NCBI RefSeq assembly: GCF_000011065.1
Contig: NC_004663.1
Coordinates: 3,658,001 to 3,722,000 of the forward strand
DNA: 64,000 bases
Source of the DNA: Bacteroides thetaiotaomicron VPI-5482
GTDB lineage: Bacteria; Bacteroidota; Bacteroidia; Bacteroidales; Bacteroidaceae
Reading direction: 5' to 3'
Positions 37,568 through 47,402 of this stretch are shown here, one piece after another. How positions within the stretch are numbered: position 1 is the stretch's first letter; each line of letters opens with the position of its first letter. Below the pieces are notes generated by a model. The model searched no databases and was not told the origin of the DNA. It worked only from the letters and a program-made list of their open reading frames with translations. The translations under genes were made by a program, and so were the position numbers.

Positions 37568-38790
37568 AAGTACTTTTTACATTCGGAGGAATCCCCCACT
37601 ACCTGAATGCCATGCTCAACAGGCTACAGGCAAAAGGAGTAGAAATAACCGTTGTCAGCCCGAAGAAAGGGAATACGACCATCGGCAAAGGGGTGAAAAT
37701 GGTAGAAGGAGGAACCTACAAGCATCTGACCACACCGGAGAAAAAGATGTTCTACGGAAAAAGCGCTTTCCCCGCCCTTCCCGAAATCATTGCGGAAGAA
37801 AAACCGGATATAGTGGTAGTGGGATGGCCCTACTTCCTGCAAGTATTCTTTCAGCCCGCACTGAGAAAGGCTATGAAGTCCTGCAACGCCAAGCTGGTGA
37901 TTCGTGAAATCCCCTTCCAGACTCCTCCCTACGGAAAGATCAAGGAATATTTCAAAGCCAATCCGATGCACGACGAAGGTATGCGCCTGCTCAGCAAGGG
38001 TATCGGCTTCTATCTGCGCCAATGGATAACGGCAAGGATACGGAAATACTGCTACGCCCAAGCCGCCGGAACGCTGAACTACTCGACAGCCGCCTACGAC
38101 ATCCTCCCCTCTTACGGAGTAAAGAAGGAGCAGATACACGTCACCTACAACTCGACCGATACGGAAGCACTTCTCAAAGAAAAAGAATCCGTACTGGCTT
38201 CCCCCTCCATCCTTCCCCCGTGCGACCGTCGCCTGCTGCACATCGGACGGCTCGTAAAATGGAAACGGGTAGATTTATTGATAGAGGCTTTCCGGAAGGT
38301 AGCCACCGACTATCCGGAAGCGGAACTGGTGATCGTAGGAGACGGACCGGAACTGGACAACCTCAGACAACAGGCAAACGACCTGCAACTGGCAGACAGC
38401 ATCCGCTTTATCGGAGCCGTCTATGACCCGAAGACACTGGGCGCCTATATGAACGAATCGAGTATCTATGTGCTTGCCGGCATGGGAGGGCTTTCGATCA
38501 ATGATGCCATGACGTATGGTATGCCCGTCCTTTGTGCCGTATGCGACAGTACGGAACGCGACCTGGTCATGGAAGGCAAGAACGGCTATTTCTTCAAGGA
38601 CGGAGACGCCGATAGCCTGGCAGGTAGAATCAGAGAGATGTTCGAATCTCCCGAACGCTGCAAGGAGATGGGAAAAGAATCGGAACGGATGATCCGGGAA
38701 AAGATCAATATGGAGACGGTCAGCGAACGCTACCTGAAGGCTTTTCAAGAGATTCTTCGTCTCACTCATCTTCGCGATTCCGGTAATTAG
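37564..38790 (+). CDS. GT4-like glycosyltransferase
   Basis: 408 residues, GT-B fold: N-terminal VLFTFGGIPHYLNAMLNRLQ, C-terminal LLHIGRLVKWKRVDLLIEAF and LVIVGDGPELDNLRQ. In place of the classical EX7E motif it has GMGGLSINDAMTYGMP, where the second Glu position is Asp and the first is Gly; this occurs in some GT4 relatives. Last gene of the flippase operon; its 3' end overlaps the convergent AraC regulator by 29 bp. Confidence 0.88.
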   Translation: MKVLFTFGGIPHYLNAMLNRLQAKGVEITVVSPKKGNTTIGKGVKMVEGGTYKHLTTPEKKMFYGKSAFPALPEIIAEEKPDIVVVGWPYFLQVFFQPALRKAMKSCNAKLVIREIPFQTPPYGKIKEYFKANPMHDEGMRLLSKGIGFYLRQWITARIRKYCYAQAAGTLNYSTAAYDILPSYGVKKEQIHVTYNSTDTEALLKEKESVLASPSILPPCDRRLLHIGRLVKWKRVDLLIEAFRKVATDYPEAELVIVGDGPELDNLRQQANDLQLADSIRFIGAVYDPKTLGAYMNESSIYVLAGMGGLSINDAMTYGMPVLCAVCDSTERDLVMEGKNGYFFKDGDADSLAGRIREMFESPERCKEMGKESERMIREKINMETVSERYLKAFQEILRLTHLRDSGN

Positions 38791-39673
38791 CCGGTGAAGT
38801 CCCCAAATGCATCTTTACGTACTTCCCGAAAAAGGACTGGTTGGGGAAGTTGAACTCTTCCGCTATTTCCTTGACGGACTTGTCCGAACGTTTCAGCCGG
38901 TACTTGATATGTTCTATCGTCGTTTCATTGATCAAGTCCAGCGGAGTCCTGCCACACGCTTGCTTGATGACTTTCGAAAAATGCTTCGGAGTGTAGCAGA
39001 GCGCATCCGCATAATAACTCACAGAACGGTGCATACCCTTGTCTTTCGATAATAGCTCCACGAATTTCCGCAGGGTATAATCCGCCTGTTTGATGCCTTC
39101 TTTCGGACTGTCCCCCTTGTCGGGAGCATCGATTTCCTTGTGAAGCTGTCCCAGCATCTCACAAAAAAGGGCGGAGAAGAGATGCTGCATCACTTCCCTG
39201 TGATAATAATGAGGTTCATCATTGATCTTCGCCACAATCAAATCCCGATAAAACCTGAAAACAGGATCATCCCCGCCTTCGCTGATAGACTTCACCGGAT
39301 TGTTGTGGATATGAGCAGCGGTATTCCACGTTTTCTTCTCCATTTTAATAATGCGTTGCAGAAAACGGGTAGAGAATCCCGCCAGCCTTATCTTATATTT
39401 AGGACTCAGCATCGTACGACTGATCAGTGTATTGGGAAGACCGAGCAGCAAGTCGCCCGCCTGCAACTGATACGTCCGGTAGTTGATATCCAGCTGGATA
39501 CACCCTTCTGCACAGACAGCAATAAGGAAACAGTTCAGCCGGACTGTATCATTACTATACGGAATCCCGTCCAGACTGTTGACTATCGCAAAGTCATCGT
39601 CTATATAATCAAGGATATGCTGACTCTTCTTAAAGTCTTCTATATCTACTGTCATAATGTTCTCTTTTTCCAT
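38762..39673 (-). CDS. AraC-family transcriptional regulator
   Basis: 303 residues from ATG at 39673, chosen because AAGGAGA precedes it by 6 nt; the longer frame would add a 48-residue hydrophobic extension with no support. N-terminal cupin-like sensing domain (about 30-160, with GCIQLDINYRTYQLQAGDLLL) and C-terminal double helix-turn-helix (about 195-300, YYADALCYTPKHFSKVIKQ and SVKEIAEEFNFPNQSFFGKY). Divergent from the RND efflux operon across about 220 bp, so it is the likely regulator of that operon. Confidence 0.88.
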   Translation of the reverse strand: MEKENIMTVDIEDFKKSQHILDYIDDDFAIVNSLDGIPYSNDTVRLNCFLIAVCAEGCIQLDINYRTYQLQAGDLLLGLPNTLISRTMLSPKYKIRLAGFSTRFLQRIIKMEKKTWNTAAHIHNNPVKSISEGGDDPVFRFYRDLIVAKINDEPHYYHREVMQHLFSALFCEMLGQLHKEIDAPDKGDSPKEGIKQADYTLRKFVELLSKDKGMHRSVSYYADALCYTPKHFSKVIKQACGRTPLDLINETTIEHIKYRLKRSDKSVKEIAEEFNFPNQSFFGKYVKMHLGTSPANYRNREDE

Positions 39674-39855
39674 AATCTCTCCTTTTTTACTTTTTGCAAA
39701 GTTGGTAAATAATAGGGAAAACAGAATGTCCCAAACTCCTTTATAATTGTTTGATATATCGTTTATACGCAAATAGTTAGCCACAAAAAGCACAAATAAC
39801 GAAAACAGGACATTCATAGAGAAAAATCGGTCACCATTGACTTGTTCTTTTCTCC

Positions 39856-39863
39856 TACTTTTG
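39856..39863 (+). promoter_or_regulatory. -7 box for the RND efflux operon
   Basis: TACTTTTG on the plus strand matches TAnnTTTG and lies 33 nt before the adaptor ATG at 39897, in the divergent region shared with the AraC gene. Confidence 0.5.
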
Positions 39864-39896
39864 TTCTGATTTTAATAAAAGACAAAAAGAGTAAGT

Positions 39897-41000
39897 ATGA
39901 TTACAGTGAACAAAAAATGGATACGGCTGATAGGGATTGTCGGTTGTACAGTGTGGATGGCATCGTGCAAGCAGGCACCGGATGCAGGAGTGAAATCTTC
40001 TTATGCAGTCATGCAGATAGAACCAACGGACAAAGAACTTTCTTCCTCCTATTCGGCGACCATACGCGGGCGACAGGATATTGATATCTATCCGCAGGTG
40101 TCGGGAACAATCGAGAAACTCTGCGTGACCGAAGGTCAGAAAGTACGCCGGGGACAGTTGCTTTTCATCATCGACCAGGTACCTTACAGGGCCGCGCTCA
40201 AAACCGCCACCGCCAATGTGGAAGCGGCACGCGCTGCTACGAGCACCGCCGAACTGACTTACAAGAGCAACAAGGAACTGTATGCACAGAAAGTCGTTTC
40301 AGAATTTAGCCTGAAGACTGCCGAAAACTCTTATCTCACCGCCAAGGCACAACTGGCACAGGCTGAAGCTCAGGAAATAAGCGCACGCAACAACCTCTCT
40401 TATACCGAAGTGAAAAGTCCCAGTGACGGAGTTGTAGGCGCATTGCCCTATCGTGCAGGCGCATTGGTAAGCGCCAACATTCCTTATCCGCTCACTACGG
40501 TCAGTGACAATTCGGATATGTACGTCTATTTCTCGATGACCGAAAACCAACTGCTCGCCCTTACCCGACAGTACGGCGACATGGACGAAGCGTTAAAGAA
40601 TATGCCGGAAGTGGAACTGATTCTGAACGACAACTCAGTCTATCAGAAGAAAGGTACCATCGAATCCATCAGTGGAGTGATCGACCGTCAGACAGGGACC
40701 GTAGTGGCACGCGTAGTGTTCCCCAACGAATCACGGCTGCTTCATAGCGGAGCATCGGGCACGGTAGTAGTGCCGAGCATCTACAAGAACTGCATCGCTA
40801 TCCCCCAAACAGCCACCGTGCGGATGCAGGACAAGACGATTGTATATAAGGTAGTGGATGGCAAAGCAGTCTCCACCCTGATCACCGTAGCCGGAATCAA
40901 CGACGGACGCGAATATGTAGTGCTGGACGGCCTGAAAGCCGGTGACGAAATTGTATCGGAAGGCGCCGGACTGGTGCGCGAAGGCACACAGGTTAAATAA
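39897..41000 (+). CDS. RND efflux periplasmic adaptor lipoprotein
   Basis: 367 residues. Lipoprotein with WMASCKQA lipid site (Cys23). Then the membrane-fusion-protein order: lipoyl half (IYPQVSGTIEKLCVTEGQKV), helical hairpin rich in Ala/Gln (about 95-160), second lipoyl half (PSDGVVGALPYRAGALVSA), beta-barrel and membrane-proximal domains (about 220-367, IPQTATVRMQDKTIVYKV). Links the inner-membrane pump to the TolC-like channel. First gene of a three-gene operon with a 14-bp gap to the pump. Confidence 0.95.
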   Translation: MITVNKKWIRLIGIVGCTVWMASCKQAPDAGVKSSYAVMQIEPTDKELSSSYSATIRGRQDIDIYPQVSGTIEKLCVTEGQKVRRGQLLFIIDQVPYRAALKTATANVEAARAATSTAELTYKSNKELYAQKVVSEFSLKTAENSYLTAKAQLAQAEAQEISARNNLSYTEVKSPSDGVVGALPYRAGALVSANIPYPLTTVSDNSDMYVYFSMTENQLLALTRQYGDMDEALKNMPEVELILNDNSVYQKKGTIESISGVIDRQTGTVVARVVFPNESRLLHSGASGTVVVPSIYKNCIAIPQTATVRMQDKTIVYKVVDGKAVSTLITVAGINDGREYVVLDGLKAGDEIVSEGAGLVREGTQVK

Positions 41001-41014
41001 GAAGGAGACTGATT

Positions 41015-44000
41015 ATGAAAGGAAATATATTTATCAAACGGCCGGTGATGGCTATCTCCATCTCCGTGCTGATTCTCGCCATAGGGCTTATCTCGCTCTT
41101 CACCCTGCCGGTGGAGCAATATCCCGACATCGCGCCTCCCACGGTCTATGTATCCGCCAGCTATACGGGCGCCGATGCCGAAGCTGTGATGAACAGCGTC
41201 ATCATGCCGCTGGAAGAGAGCATCAACGGGGTGGAAGACATGATGTATATCACGTCCAGCGCCTCCAATGCAGGTCTGGCTATCATACAGGTTTACTTCA
41301 AGCAAGGCACCGACCCCGACATGGCGGCTGTCAACGTACAGAACCGTGTAGCCAAAGCACAGGGACTGCTGCCCGCCGAAGTAACGAAAGTCGGCGTAAG
41401 CACGATGAAACGCCAGACCAGCTTCCTGCAAATCGGCGCGCTGGTCTGCACCGACGGTCGCTACGACCAGACCTTCCTTGCCAATTATCTGGACATCAAC
41501 GTCATCCCGCAGATCAAGCGTATCGAGGGAGTAGGAGACGTCATGGAGCTGGGCGATACCTACAGTATGCGTATCTGGCTGAAACCGGAACGGATGGCAC
41601 AATACGGGCTGGTGCCTTCGGACATCACCGGCGTGCTGGGCGAGCAGAACATTGAAGCCCCTACCGGCTCACTGGGCGAGAGTTCGCAGAACGTCTTCCA
41701 GTTCACGATGAAATATCGCGGAAGACTGAAGAGCGTGGAAGAGTTTCAGAACACCGTTGTCCGCTCTCGTGAAGACGGCTCGATACTCCGTCTGAAAGAT
41801 GTGGCGGATGTGGAACTGGGCACTATGACTTATAGTTTCCGCAGTGAGATGGACAGCCAGCCTGCCGTGCTCTATATGATCTTCCAGACAGCGGGTTCCA
41901 ATGCGACCGCTGTCAATAAAGAAATTACCGCCCAGATGGAGCGGATGGAGAAAAACCTTCCGGAAGGAACGGAGTTCGTCACCATGATGAGTTCGAACGA
42001 CTTCCTCTTCGCTTCCATACACAACGTGGTGGAAACACTGATTATCGCCATCATTCTGGTCATCCTCGTGGTATACTTCTTCTTGCAGGACCTGAAAAGT
42101 ACACTCATCCCGTCTATCTCCATCATCGTGTCACTGGTAGGTACGTTTGCCTGTCTGGTAGCTGCGGGATTCAGTCTGAACATCCTGACCCTGTTTGCCC
42201 TGGTGCTTGCCATCGGTACGGTGGTGGATGATGCCATTGTAGTAGTAGAAGCGGTGCAGTCCAAGTTTGATGCCGGATACAAGTCGCCCTACCTTGCCAC
42301 CAAAGATGCGATGGGCGACGTGACGATGGCTATCGTCTCCTGTACCTGTGTCTTCATGGCCGTATTTATCCCCGTCACCTTCATGGGAGGTACTTCGGGC
42401 GTGTTCTATACCCAATTCGGTATCACGATGGCAACTGCCGTAGGTATCTCCATGATCTCGGCTCTGACCCTGTGTCCCGCCCTGTGCGCCATCATGATGC
42501 GTCCGTCGGACGGAACCAAGAGCGCCAAGAGTATCAACGGACGGGTACGCGCAGCTTACAACGCTTCGTTCAATGCCGTGCTGGGCAAGTATAAGAAAGG
42601 GGTGATGTACTTCATCCGCCATCGCTGGATGGTATGGACTTCACTGGCTGCTACCATCGTCCTGCTGGTTTATCTGATGAGCACGACCAAGACGGGACTC
42701 GTGCCGCAGGAAGACCAGGGCGTTATCATGGTGAATGTCAGCATCTCACCGGGAAGCACGCTCGAAGAGACAACGAAAGTAATGGACCGGCTGGAAAACA
42801 TTCTGAAAGATACGCCCGAAATAGAACACTACGCCCGCGTAGCAGGATACGGTCTGATCTCCGGTCAGGGAACTTCTTACGGTACGATCATTGTCCGCCT
42901 GAAAGACTGGAGCGAACGAAAAGGAAAGGAACACGGTTCGGATGCCGTAGCTTCCCGCCTCAACGCACAATTCCAGTCCATCAAGGAAGCGCAGATATTC
43001 AGTTTCCAGCCCGCCATGATTCCGGGATACGGTATGGGTAACTCCCTCGAACTGAACCTTCAGGATATGACAGGCGGTGATCTTGCTACGTTCTATGACG
43101 CGTCCACACAGTTCCTCAATGCCTTGAACCAGCGCCCGGAAGTGGCTATGGCTTATACATCCTACGCCATCAACTTCCCGCAGCTCTCGGTAGAAGTGGA
43201 TGCCGCCAAATGTAAGCGTGCAGGAATTTCGCCAAGCGCGGTACTCGATGCGGTAGGCAGTTATTGCGGTGGAGCATATATCTCCAACTACAACCAATAC
43301 GGTAAGGTATATCGTGTAATGATGCAGGCATCGCCCGAATATCGTCTGGACGAGCAGGCATTGAACAATATGTTTGTGCGCAACGGTACGGAAATGGCTC
43401 CGGTGAGCCAGTTCGTTACACTGAAGCAGGTACTGGGACCGGAAACGGCCAACCGTTTCAATCTCTACAGCACCATCACAGCCAATGTGAATCCTGCCGA
43501 CGGTTACTCTTCGGGTGAAGTGCAGAAAGTGATTGAAGAAGTGGCCGCAGAATCGCTTCCGATAGGCTACGGATACGAATATGGCGGTATGGCACGCGAA
43601 GAAGCAAGCAGCGGTGGTGCGCAGACGGTTTTCATCTACGCCATCTGCATCTTCCTGATCTATCTGATTCTGGCTTGTCTCTACGAAAGTTTCCTCGTAC
43701 CGTTTGCCGTTATCTTCTCCGTACCGTTCGGATTGATGGGCTCGTTCCTGTTCGCCAAGATACTCGGACTGGAGAATAACATCTATTTGCAGACGGGTGT
43801 GATCATGCTGATCGGCTTGCTGGCCAAGACGGCTATTCTGATTACGGAGTACGCCATCGAACGCCGCCGCAAAGGGATGGGCATCGTAGAATCGGCCTAC
43901 TCTGCCGCACAAGTCCGCCTGCGTCCTATCCTGATGACGGTGCTGACGATGATCTTCGGTATGCTTCCGCTGATGTTCTCTTCCGGTGCGGGTGCCAATG

Positions 44001-44191
44001 GTAACAGTTCGCTGGGTACGGGTGTCGTAGGCGGTATGGCTGTCGGAACGGTGGCATTGCTCTTTGTCGTTCCGGTCTTCTACATCATCTTTGAATACTT
44101 GCAGGAGAAAATCCGCAAACCGATGGAGGAAGAAGCAGATGTACAAGTGCTTTTGGAGAAAGAGAAAAGTGAAGCTGAACGTGAACGTTAA
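41015..44191 (+). CDS. RND multidrug efflux pump (AcrB/HAE1 family)
   Basis: 1058 residues, the usual length for HAE1 pumps. Twelve membrane helices with two large periplasmic loops. Starts FIKRPVMAISISVLILAIGL; the proton-relay aspartates are in GTVVDDAIVVVEAV (about 404). Second half duplicates the first: QTGVIMLIGLLAKTAILITE near 930. Exports drugs, detergents or bile salts using the proton gradient; substrate range not inferable. Charged C-terminal tail. Confidence 0.97.
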   Translation: MKGNIFIKRPVMAISISVLILAIGLISLFTLPVEQYPDIAPPTVYVSASYTGADAEAVMNSVIMPLEESINGVEDMMYITSSASNAGLAIIQVYFKQGTDPDMAAVNVQNRVAKAQGLLPAEVTKVGVSTMKRQTSFLQIGALVCTDGRYDQTFLANYLDINVIPQIKRIEGVGDVMELGDTYSMRIWLKPERMAQYGLVPSDITGVLGEQNIEAPTGSLGESSQNVFQFTMKYRGRLKSVEEFQNTVVRSREDGSILRLKDVADVELGTMTYSFRSEMDSQPAVLYMIFQTAGSNATAVNKEITAQMERMEKNLPEGTEFVTMMSSNDFLFASIHNVVETLIIAIILVILVVYFFLQDLKSTLIPSISIIVSLVGTFACLVAAGFSLNILTLFALVLAIGTVVDDAIVVVEAVQSKFDAGYKSPYLATKDAMGDVTMAIVSCTCVFMAVFIPVTFMGGTSGVFYTQFGITMATAVGISMISALTLCPALCAIMMRPSDGTKSAKSINGRVRAAYNASFNAVLGKYKKGVMYFIRHRWMVWTSLAATIVLLVYLMSTTKTGLVPQEDQGVIMVNVSISPGSTLEETTKVMDRLENILKDTPEIEHYARVAGYGLISGQGTSYGTIIVRLKDWSERKGKEHGSDAVASRLNAQFQSIKEAQIFSFQPAMIPGYGMGNSLELNLQDMTGGDLATFYDASTQFLNALNQRPEVAMAYTSYAINFPQLSVEVDAAKCKRAGISPSAVLDAVGSYCGGAYISNYNQYGKVYRVMMQASPEYRLDEQALNNMFVRNGTEMAPVSQFVTLKQVLGPETANRFNLYSTITANVNPADGYSSGEVQKVIEEVAAESLPIGYGYEYGGMAREEASSGGAQTVFIYAICIFLIYLILACLYESFLVPFAVIFSVPFGLMGSFLFAKILGLENNIYLQTGVIMLIGLLAKTAILITEYAIERRRKGMGIVESAYSAAQVRLRPILMTVLTMIFGMLPLMFSSGAGANGNSSLGTGVVGGMAVGTVALLFVVPVFYIIFEYLQEKIRKPMEEEADVQVLLEKEKSEAERER

Positions 44192-44206
44192 TAAATAAAA
44201 GAAAGA

Positions 44207-45571
44207 ATGAAGAAAAATATCATCCTGTTAGTTGCCATGAGTCTGACGCTGAGCGGTTGTGGCATCTATACCAAATACAAGCCCGCCACTTCCGTCCCCG
44301 ACGATCTTTACGGCGGGGAAGTGGTGACGGAAGACACTGCCGGTCTGGGGAATATGGACTGGCGGGAACTCTTCACCGACCCTCATCTGCAGTCCCTCAT
44401 CGAGACAGGGTTGCGGACCAATACCGACTACCAGTCCGCCCAGCTTTGTGTAGAAGAAGCTCAGGCAGTGCTGATGTCCGCCAAACTTGCTTTCCTGCCC
44501 GCCTTTGCGCTTTCCCCGCAGGGGACAGTGAGCAGCTTCGATACGAACAAAGCTACGCAGGGTTATTCGCTACCCGTTACCGCCAGTTGGGAACTGGACG
44601 TATTCGGCCGTATGCGCAACTCCAAGAAGCAGGCGAAAGCGCTGTATGCACAAAGTGAAGATTACCGTCAAGCAGTCCGCACGCAGCTGATAGCCGGTAT
44701 AGCCAATACTTATTACACGCTGCTGATGCTGGACGAACAGCTCATCATCTCCCGACAGACGGAGGAGGCATGGAAAGAAACCGTAGCCTCTACCCGTTCC
44801 CTGATGAACGCCGGACTGGCGAACGAATCGGCTGTATCGCAGATGGAAGCGACTTATTATCAGGTACAGGGTTCTGTGCTCGATTTGCAGCAGCAGATCA
44901 ATCAGGTGGAGAACAGTCTTGCTTTATTATTGGCAGAGACGCCCCGCAACTACGAACGCGGAACGTTGGCAGACCAACAGTTTCCTACGGACTTTGCCGT
45001 AGGAATCCCTGTCCGGATGCTTGCCGCCCGCCCCGATGTCCGCTCGGCCGAGCGGACGCTGGAAGCAGCGTTCTATGGCACCAATGCGGCACGTTCGGCT
45101 TTCTACCCTTCCATCACGTTGAGCGGAAGTGCCGGATGGACGAACTCCGTCGGGTCTATGATTCTCAATCCGGGCAAGTTCCTGGCATCGGCGGTAGGTT
45201 CGCTCACGCAGCCGCTCTTTAATAAAGGACAGGTGGTGGCTCAGTATCGTATCGCCCGTGCGCAACAGGAAGAAGCAGCTCTCGGCTTTCAGCAAACATT
45301 GCTCAACGCTGGCAGCGAAGTGAATGATGCGCTGACTGCCTATCAGACCAGTCAGGGGAAAAGGCTGTTGCTGGACAAGCAGGTCACTTCCCTGCAAACG
45401 GCCCTGCGAAGTACTTCCCTGCTGATGGAACATACGAATACAACCTATCTGGAAGTACTTACCGCCCGACAGTCATTGCTCAGCGCACAACTGTCACAAA
45501 CGGCCAATCATTTTACCGAGATACAAAGTTTAATTAACCTATACCGTGCTTTAGGGGGAGGTCAGGAATAA
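44207..45571 (+). CDS. TolC/NodT-family outer membrane efflux lipoprotein
   Basis: 454 residues. Lipoprotein signal (TLSGC, Cys18). Two outer-membrane-efflux-protein repeats (about 60-245 and 260-450) with the typical Ala/Gln-rich helices and the NodT block ARPDVRSAERTLEAAFYGTN. Forms the outer-membrane exit duct for the pump. 15 bp after the pump gene; followed by a strong terminator. Confidence 0.95.
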   Translation: MKKNIILLVAMSLTLSGCGIYTKYKPATSVPDDLYGGEVVTEDTAGLGNMDWRELFTDPHLQSLIETGLRTNTDYQSAQLCVEEAQAVLMSAKLAFLPAFALSPQGTVSSFDTNKATQGYSLPVTASWELDVFGRMRNSKKQAKALYAQSEDYRQAVRTQLIAGIANTYYTLLMLDEQLIISRQTEEAWKETVASTRSLMNAGLANESAVSQMEATYYQVQGSVLDLQQQINQVENSLALLLAETPRNYERGTLADQQFPTDFAVGIPVRMLAARPDVRSAERTLEAAFYGTNAARSAFYPSITLSGSAGWTNSVGSMILNPGKFLASAVGSLTQPLFNKGQVVAQYRIARAQQEEAALGFQQTLLNAGSEVNDALTAYQTSQGKRLLLDKQVTSLQTALRSTSLLMEHTNTTYLEVLTARQSLLSAQLSQTANHFTEIQSLINLYRALGGGQE

Positions 45572-45614
45572 AGAATATCATACTTCCTCTGTTTTTTTTG
45601 ATCCTAATGAAGAA

Positions 45615-45652
45615 GGGCTGCCGGAGAAGTGATTCTCTGACAGCCCGTTTTT
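45615..45652 (+). terminator. Intrinsic terminator after the efflux operon
   Basis: GGGCTG (45615-45620) pairs with CAGCCC (45641-45646), with an inner GAGAA/TTCTC pair, followed by GTTTTTC. Strong stem plus U-tract 43 nt after the last stop. The convergent gene ends at 45733; on the other strand only a broken T-run follows, so it may also act weakly there. Confidence 0.85.
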
Positions 45653-45732
45653 CGTTAGAGGCATTCCCGATTTGAATCAATAACAGACCAGGAACGGAAA
45701 ATACATTCCTAATGTGCATTATAGCCTGTATG

Positions 45733-47391
45733 TTATTCATAAACAGAAAACATATTGCAAACCGAATTGGCCAAATGCCGCAACCCTTCTCCGCCGGGCA
45801 ACTGAAATAAAGTCATACACCAATTATCGTTTCCTTCCAACATATAAGGACCGGTTTCGGTTATCGCAACATCCCATCCGATACTTCTCACTTTCGGAAT
45901 TCTCATAGCAGCTTGTTTGGCTAATGCTATTGCCTGATCGTAATATGGGATTATGCAACCTGTTATTTTTTCACCACTGACAGGATGTATATGAAACCGT
46001 TCTCCTGACGGATGTTTTATTATAGCAGGTTGACAGACGACACCCCGATGATCAACAAGGACGGCAATTCCTCCTGTAGCAAAGTTGTCTGTGCGAGCCT
46101 TTATTCCTATACGTAAAACAACACTCCACACATCGACCTTATTTATACTTTCATCATAATATGTCACAATTCTCAATGTGTTGAGACTTGACGGATTCAG
46201 TTTATTCAGGGCGCTATGTTGGATAATACGTTCTTCGTACAAATATTCATCCGGTTTTTTTACAGTAGAAATAACATAGTCATGTAGTTGTCGCAATGAT
46301 GTAAAGTTTTGCATCGGAAAAATAATCCCTTGACCGGCTTGTCCTTTTATGGGTTTAATGACGACCTCATTTATGGATATGGAGTAAGGATCATGCATTT
46401 GCCTTTTTATCTCATCAAACGTCATTACCCGGCGCCCTAGGATATCCTCAAAAACTTCGGAAAAACGCACTTTATCTTTTAACACTAACGCTTCGCAGGG
46501 ATCGTTTACTTGACGTGTCAATTCATGACGTAACGAAGAAGTGAGATACTGTCGGCATTCTGTTCTGCTTTTCTTAAAGAACTGCAACTCGTAGTAGTTT
46601 TCGAATGATGCACCATACATCCAACTATGTGACAATAGCTCAAGGAACATCAGTTTCCTTTTTCCGAATACGTAATGATTATATTCTCTCAGCTTTCGAA
46701 AATCTGCAATTCGTATATGGTACAATAAATTTCTTATCTTTGACTTTAACTTGAAAGCATTATTACTGCTTTTTGTAATTGAACGGGCAGGAACTCCGGC
46801 AACAGTAGTATGGCTGTCGATATTTCGCGTCACTACAGCGCCTGCACCTATTTTGCAGTCAGCACCGACAATGACATCAGGAAGTATTACCGCATTAGCA
46901 CCTATCTCCGTCCTGTCACCGATAATGGCACGTCCCAAGACTTTTGCACCGGGAGATACTTCACAATATCGTCCAATACGGACGTCATGACTGATAACAG
47001 TGCTTTTATTGATAAATGTCCCCTGCCCTATACTTACATTACAAGTAATAGTTGCCCCCGAAAGAATTACAACACCTGGTTCGATAGTATTGTCATACCC
47101 GCCCACAAGGGCTTTTTGGGAGATAAAAGTGGTCAATACTCCTCCAAGACAGGCAATCTTTCGTGCCAGTACCTCTCTACGCTGTCCACCTCCGACACCA
47201 ATAATAACCTTACTGTCTGTTTTCAGATGTTGCTCCAGTTCATTCCAGGATTTAATAATGGGAAAGTCATAATATGCATCGCTAATATCTGTATTTATAT
47301 TGTCAAACAAAGATACAGTTTCTTCTACATTATCCCACTTGAGTGCTGTCAAAATCTCCTTAGCACATCCTTTACTCCCGATTATTACCAT
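45733..47391 (-). CDS. Fusion of NeuD/PglD-like acetyltransferase and ATP-grasp domain
   Basis: 552 residues. Residues 1-205 are a NeuD/PglD-type acyltransferase: a PglD N-terminal Rossmann part (MVIIGSKGCAKEILTALKW, DSKVIIGVGGGQRREVL) and left-handed beta-helix hexapeptide repeats (GATITCNVSIGQGTFINKST, GANAVILPDVIVGADCKIG), with the acceptor His in STVISHDVRIG. Residues about 210-552 resemble the sugar-transfer-associated ATP-grasp family: INEVVIKPIKGQAGQGIIF, LYEERIIQHSALNKLNPSSL, RSIGWDVAITETGPYMLEGN. The ATP-grasp part could amidate or ligate an amino-acid or sugar-acid group. Preceded by the aminotransferase remnant (12 bp), which is the common PglD-PglE pairing. Confidence 0.85.
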   Translation of the reverse strand: MVIIGSKGCAKEILTALKWDNVEETVSLFDNINTDISDAYYDFPIIKSWNELEQHLKTDSKVIIGVGGGQRREVLARKIACLGGVLTTFISQKALVGGYDNTIEPGVVILSGATITCNVSIGQGTFINKSTVISHDVRIGRYCEVSPGAKVLGRAIIGDRTEIGANAVILPDVIVGADCKIGAGAVVTRNIDSHTTVAGVPARSITKSSNNAFKLKSKIRNLLYHIRIADFRKLREYNHYVFGKRKLMFLELLSHSWMYGASFENYYELQFFKKSRTECRQYLTSSLRHELTRQVNDPCEALVLKDKVRFSEVFEDILGRRVMTFDEIKRQMHDPYSISINEVVIKPIKGQAGQGIIFPMQNFTSLRQLHDYVISTVKKPDEYLYEERIIQHSALNKLNPSSLNTLRIVTYYDESINKVDVWSVVLRIGIKARTDNFATGGIAVLVDHRGVVCQPAIIKHPSGERFHIHPVSGEKITGCIIPYYDQAIALAKQAAMRIPKVRSIGWDVAITETGPYMLEGNDNWCMTLFQLPGGEGLRHLANSVCNMFSVYE

Positions 47392-47402
47392 TTTACACTT
47401 TT

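Noticed and set aside
39674..39817. 48-residue N-terminal extension of the AraC regulator
   Set aside because: Hydrophobic, lies in the divergent promoter region, and the inner ATG has AAGGAGA at the right distance.
42746..44146. 466-codon minus-strand frame across the RND pump gene
   Set aside because: Antisense shadow of a GC-rich conserved pump gene, Cys/His/Arg-rich product without a family.
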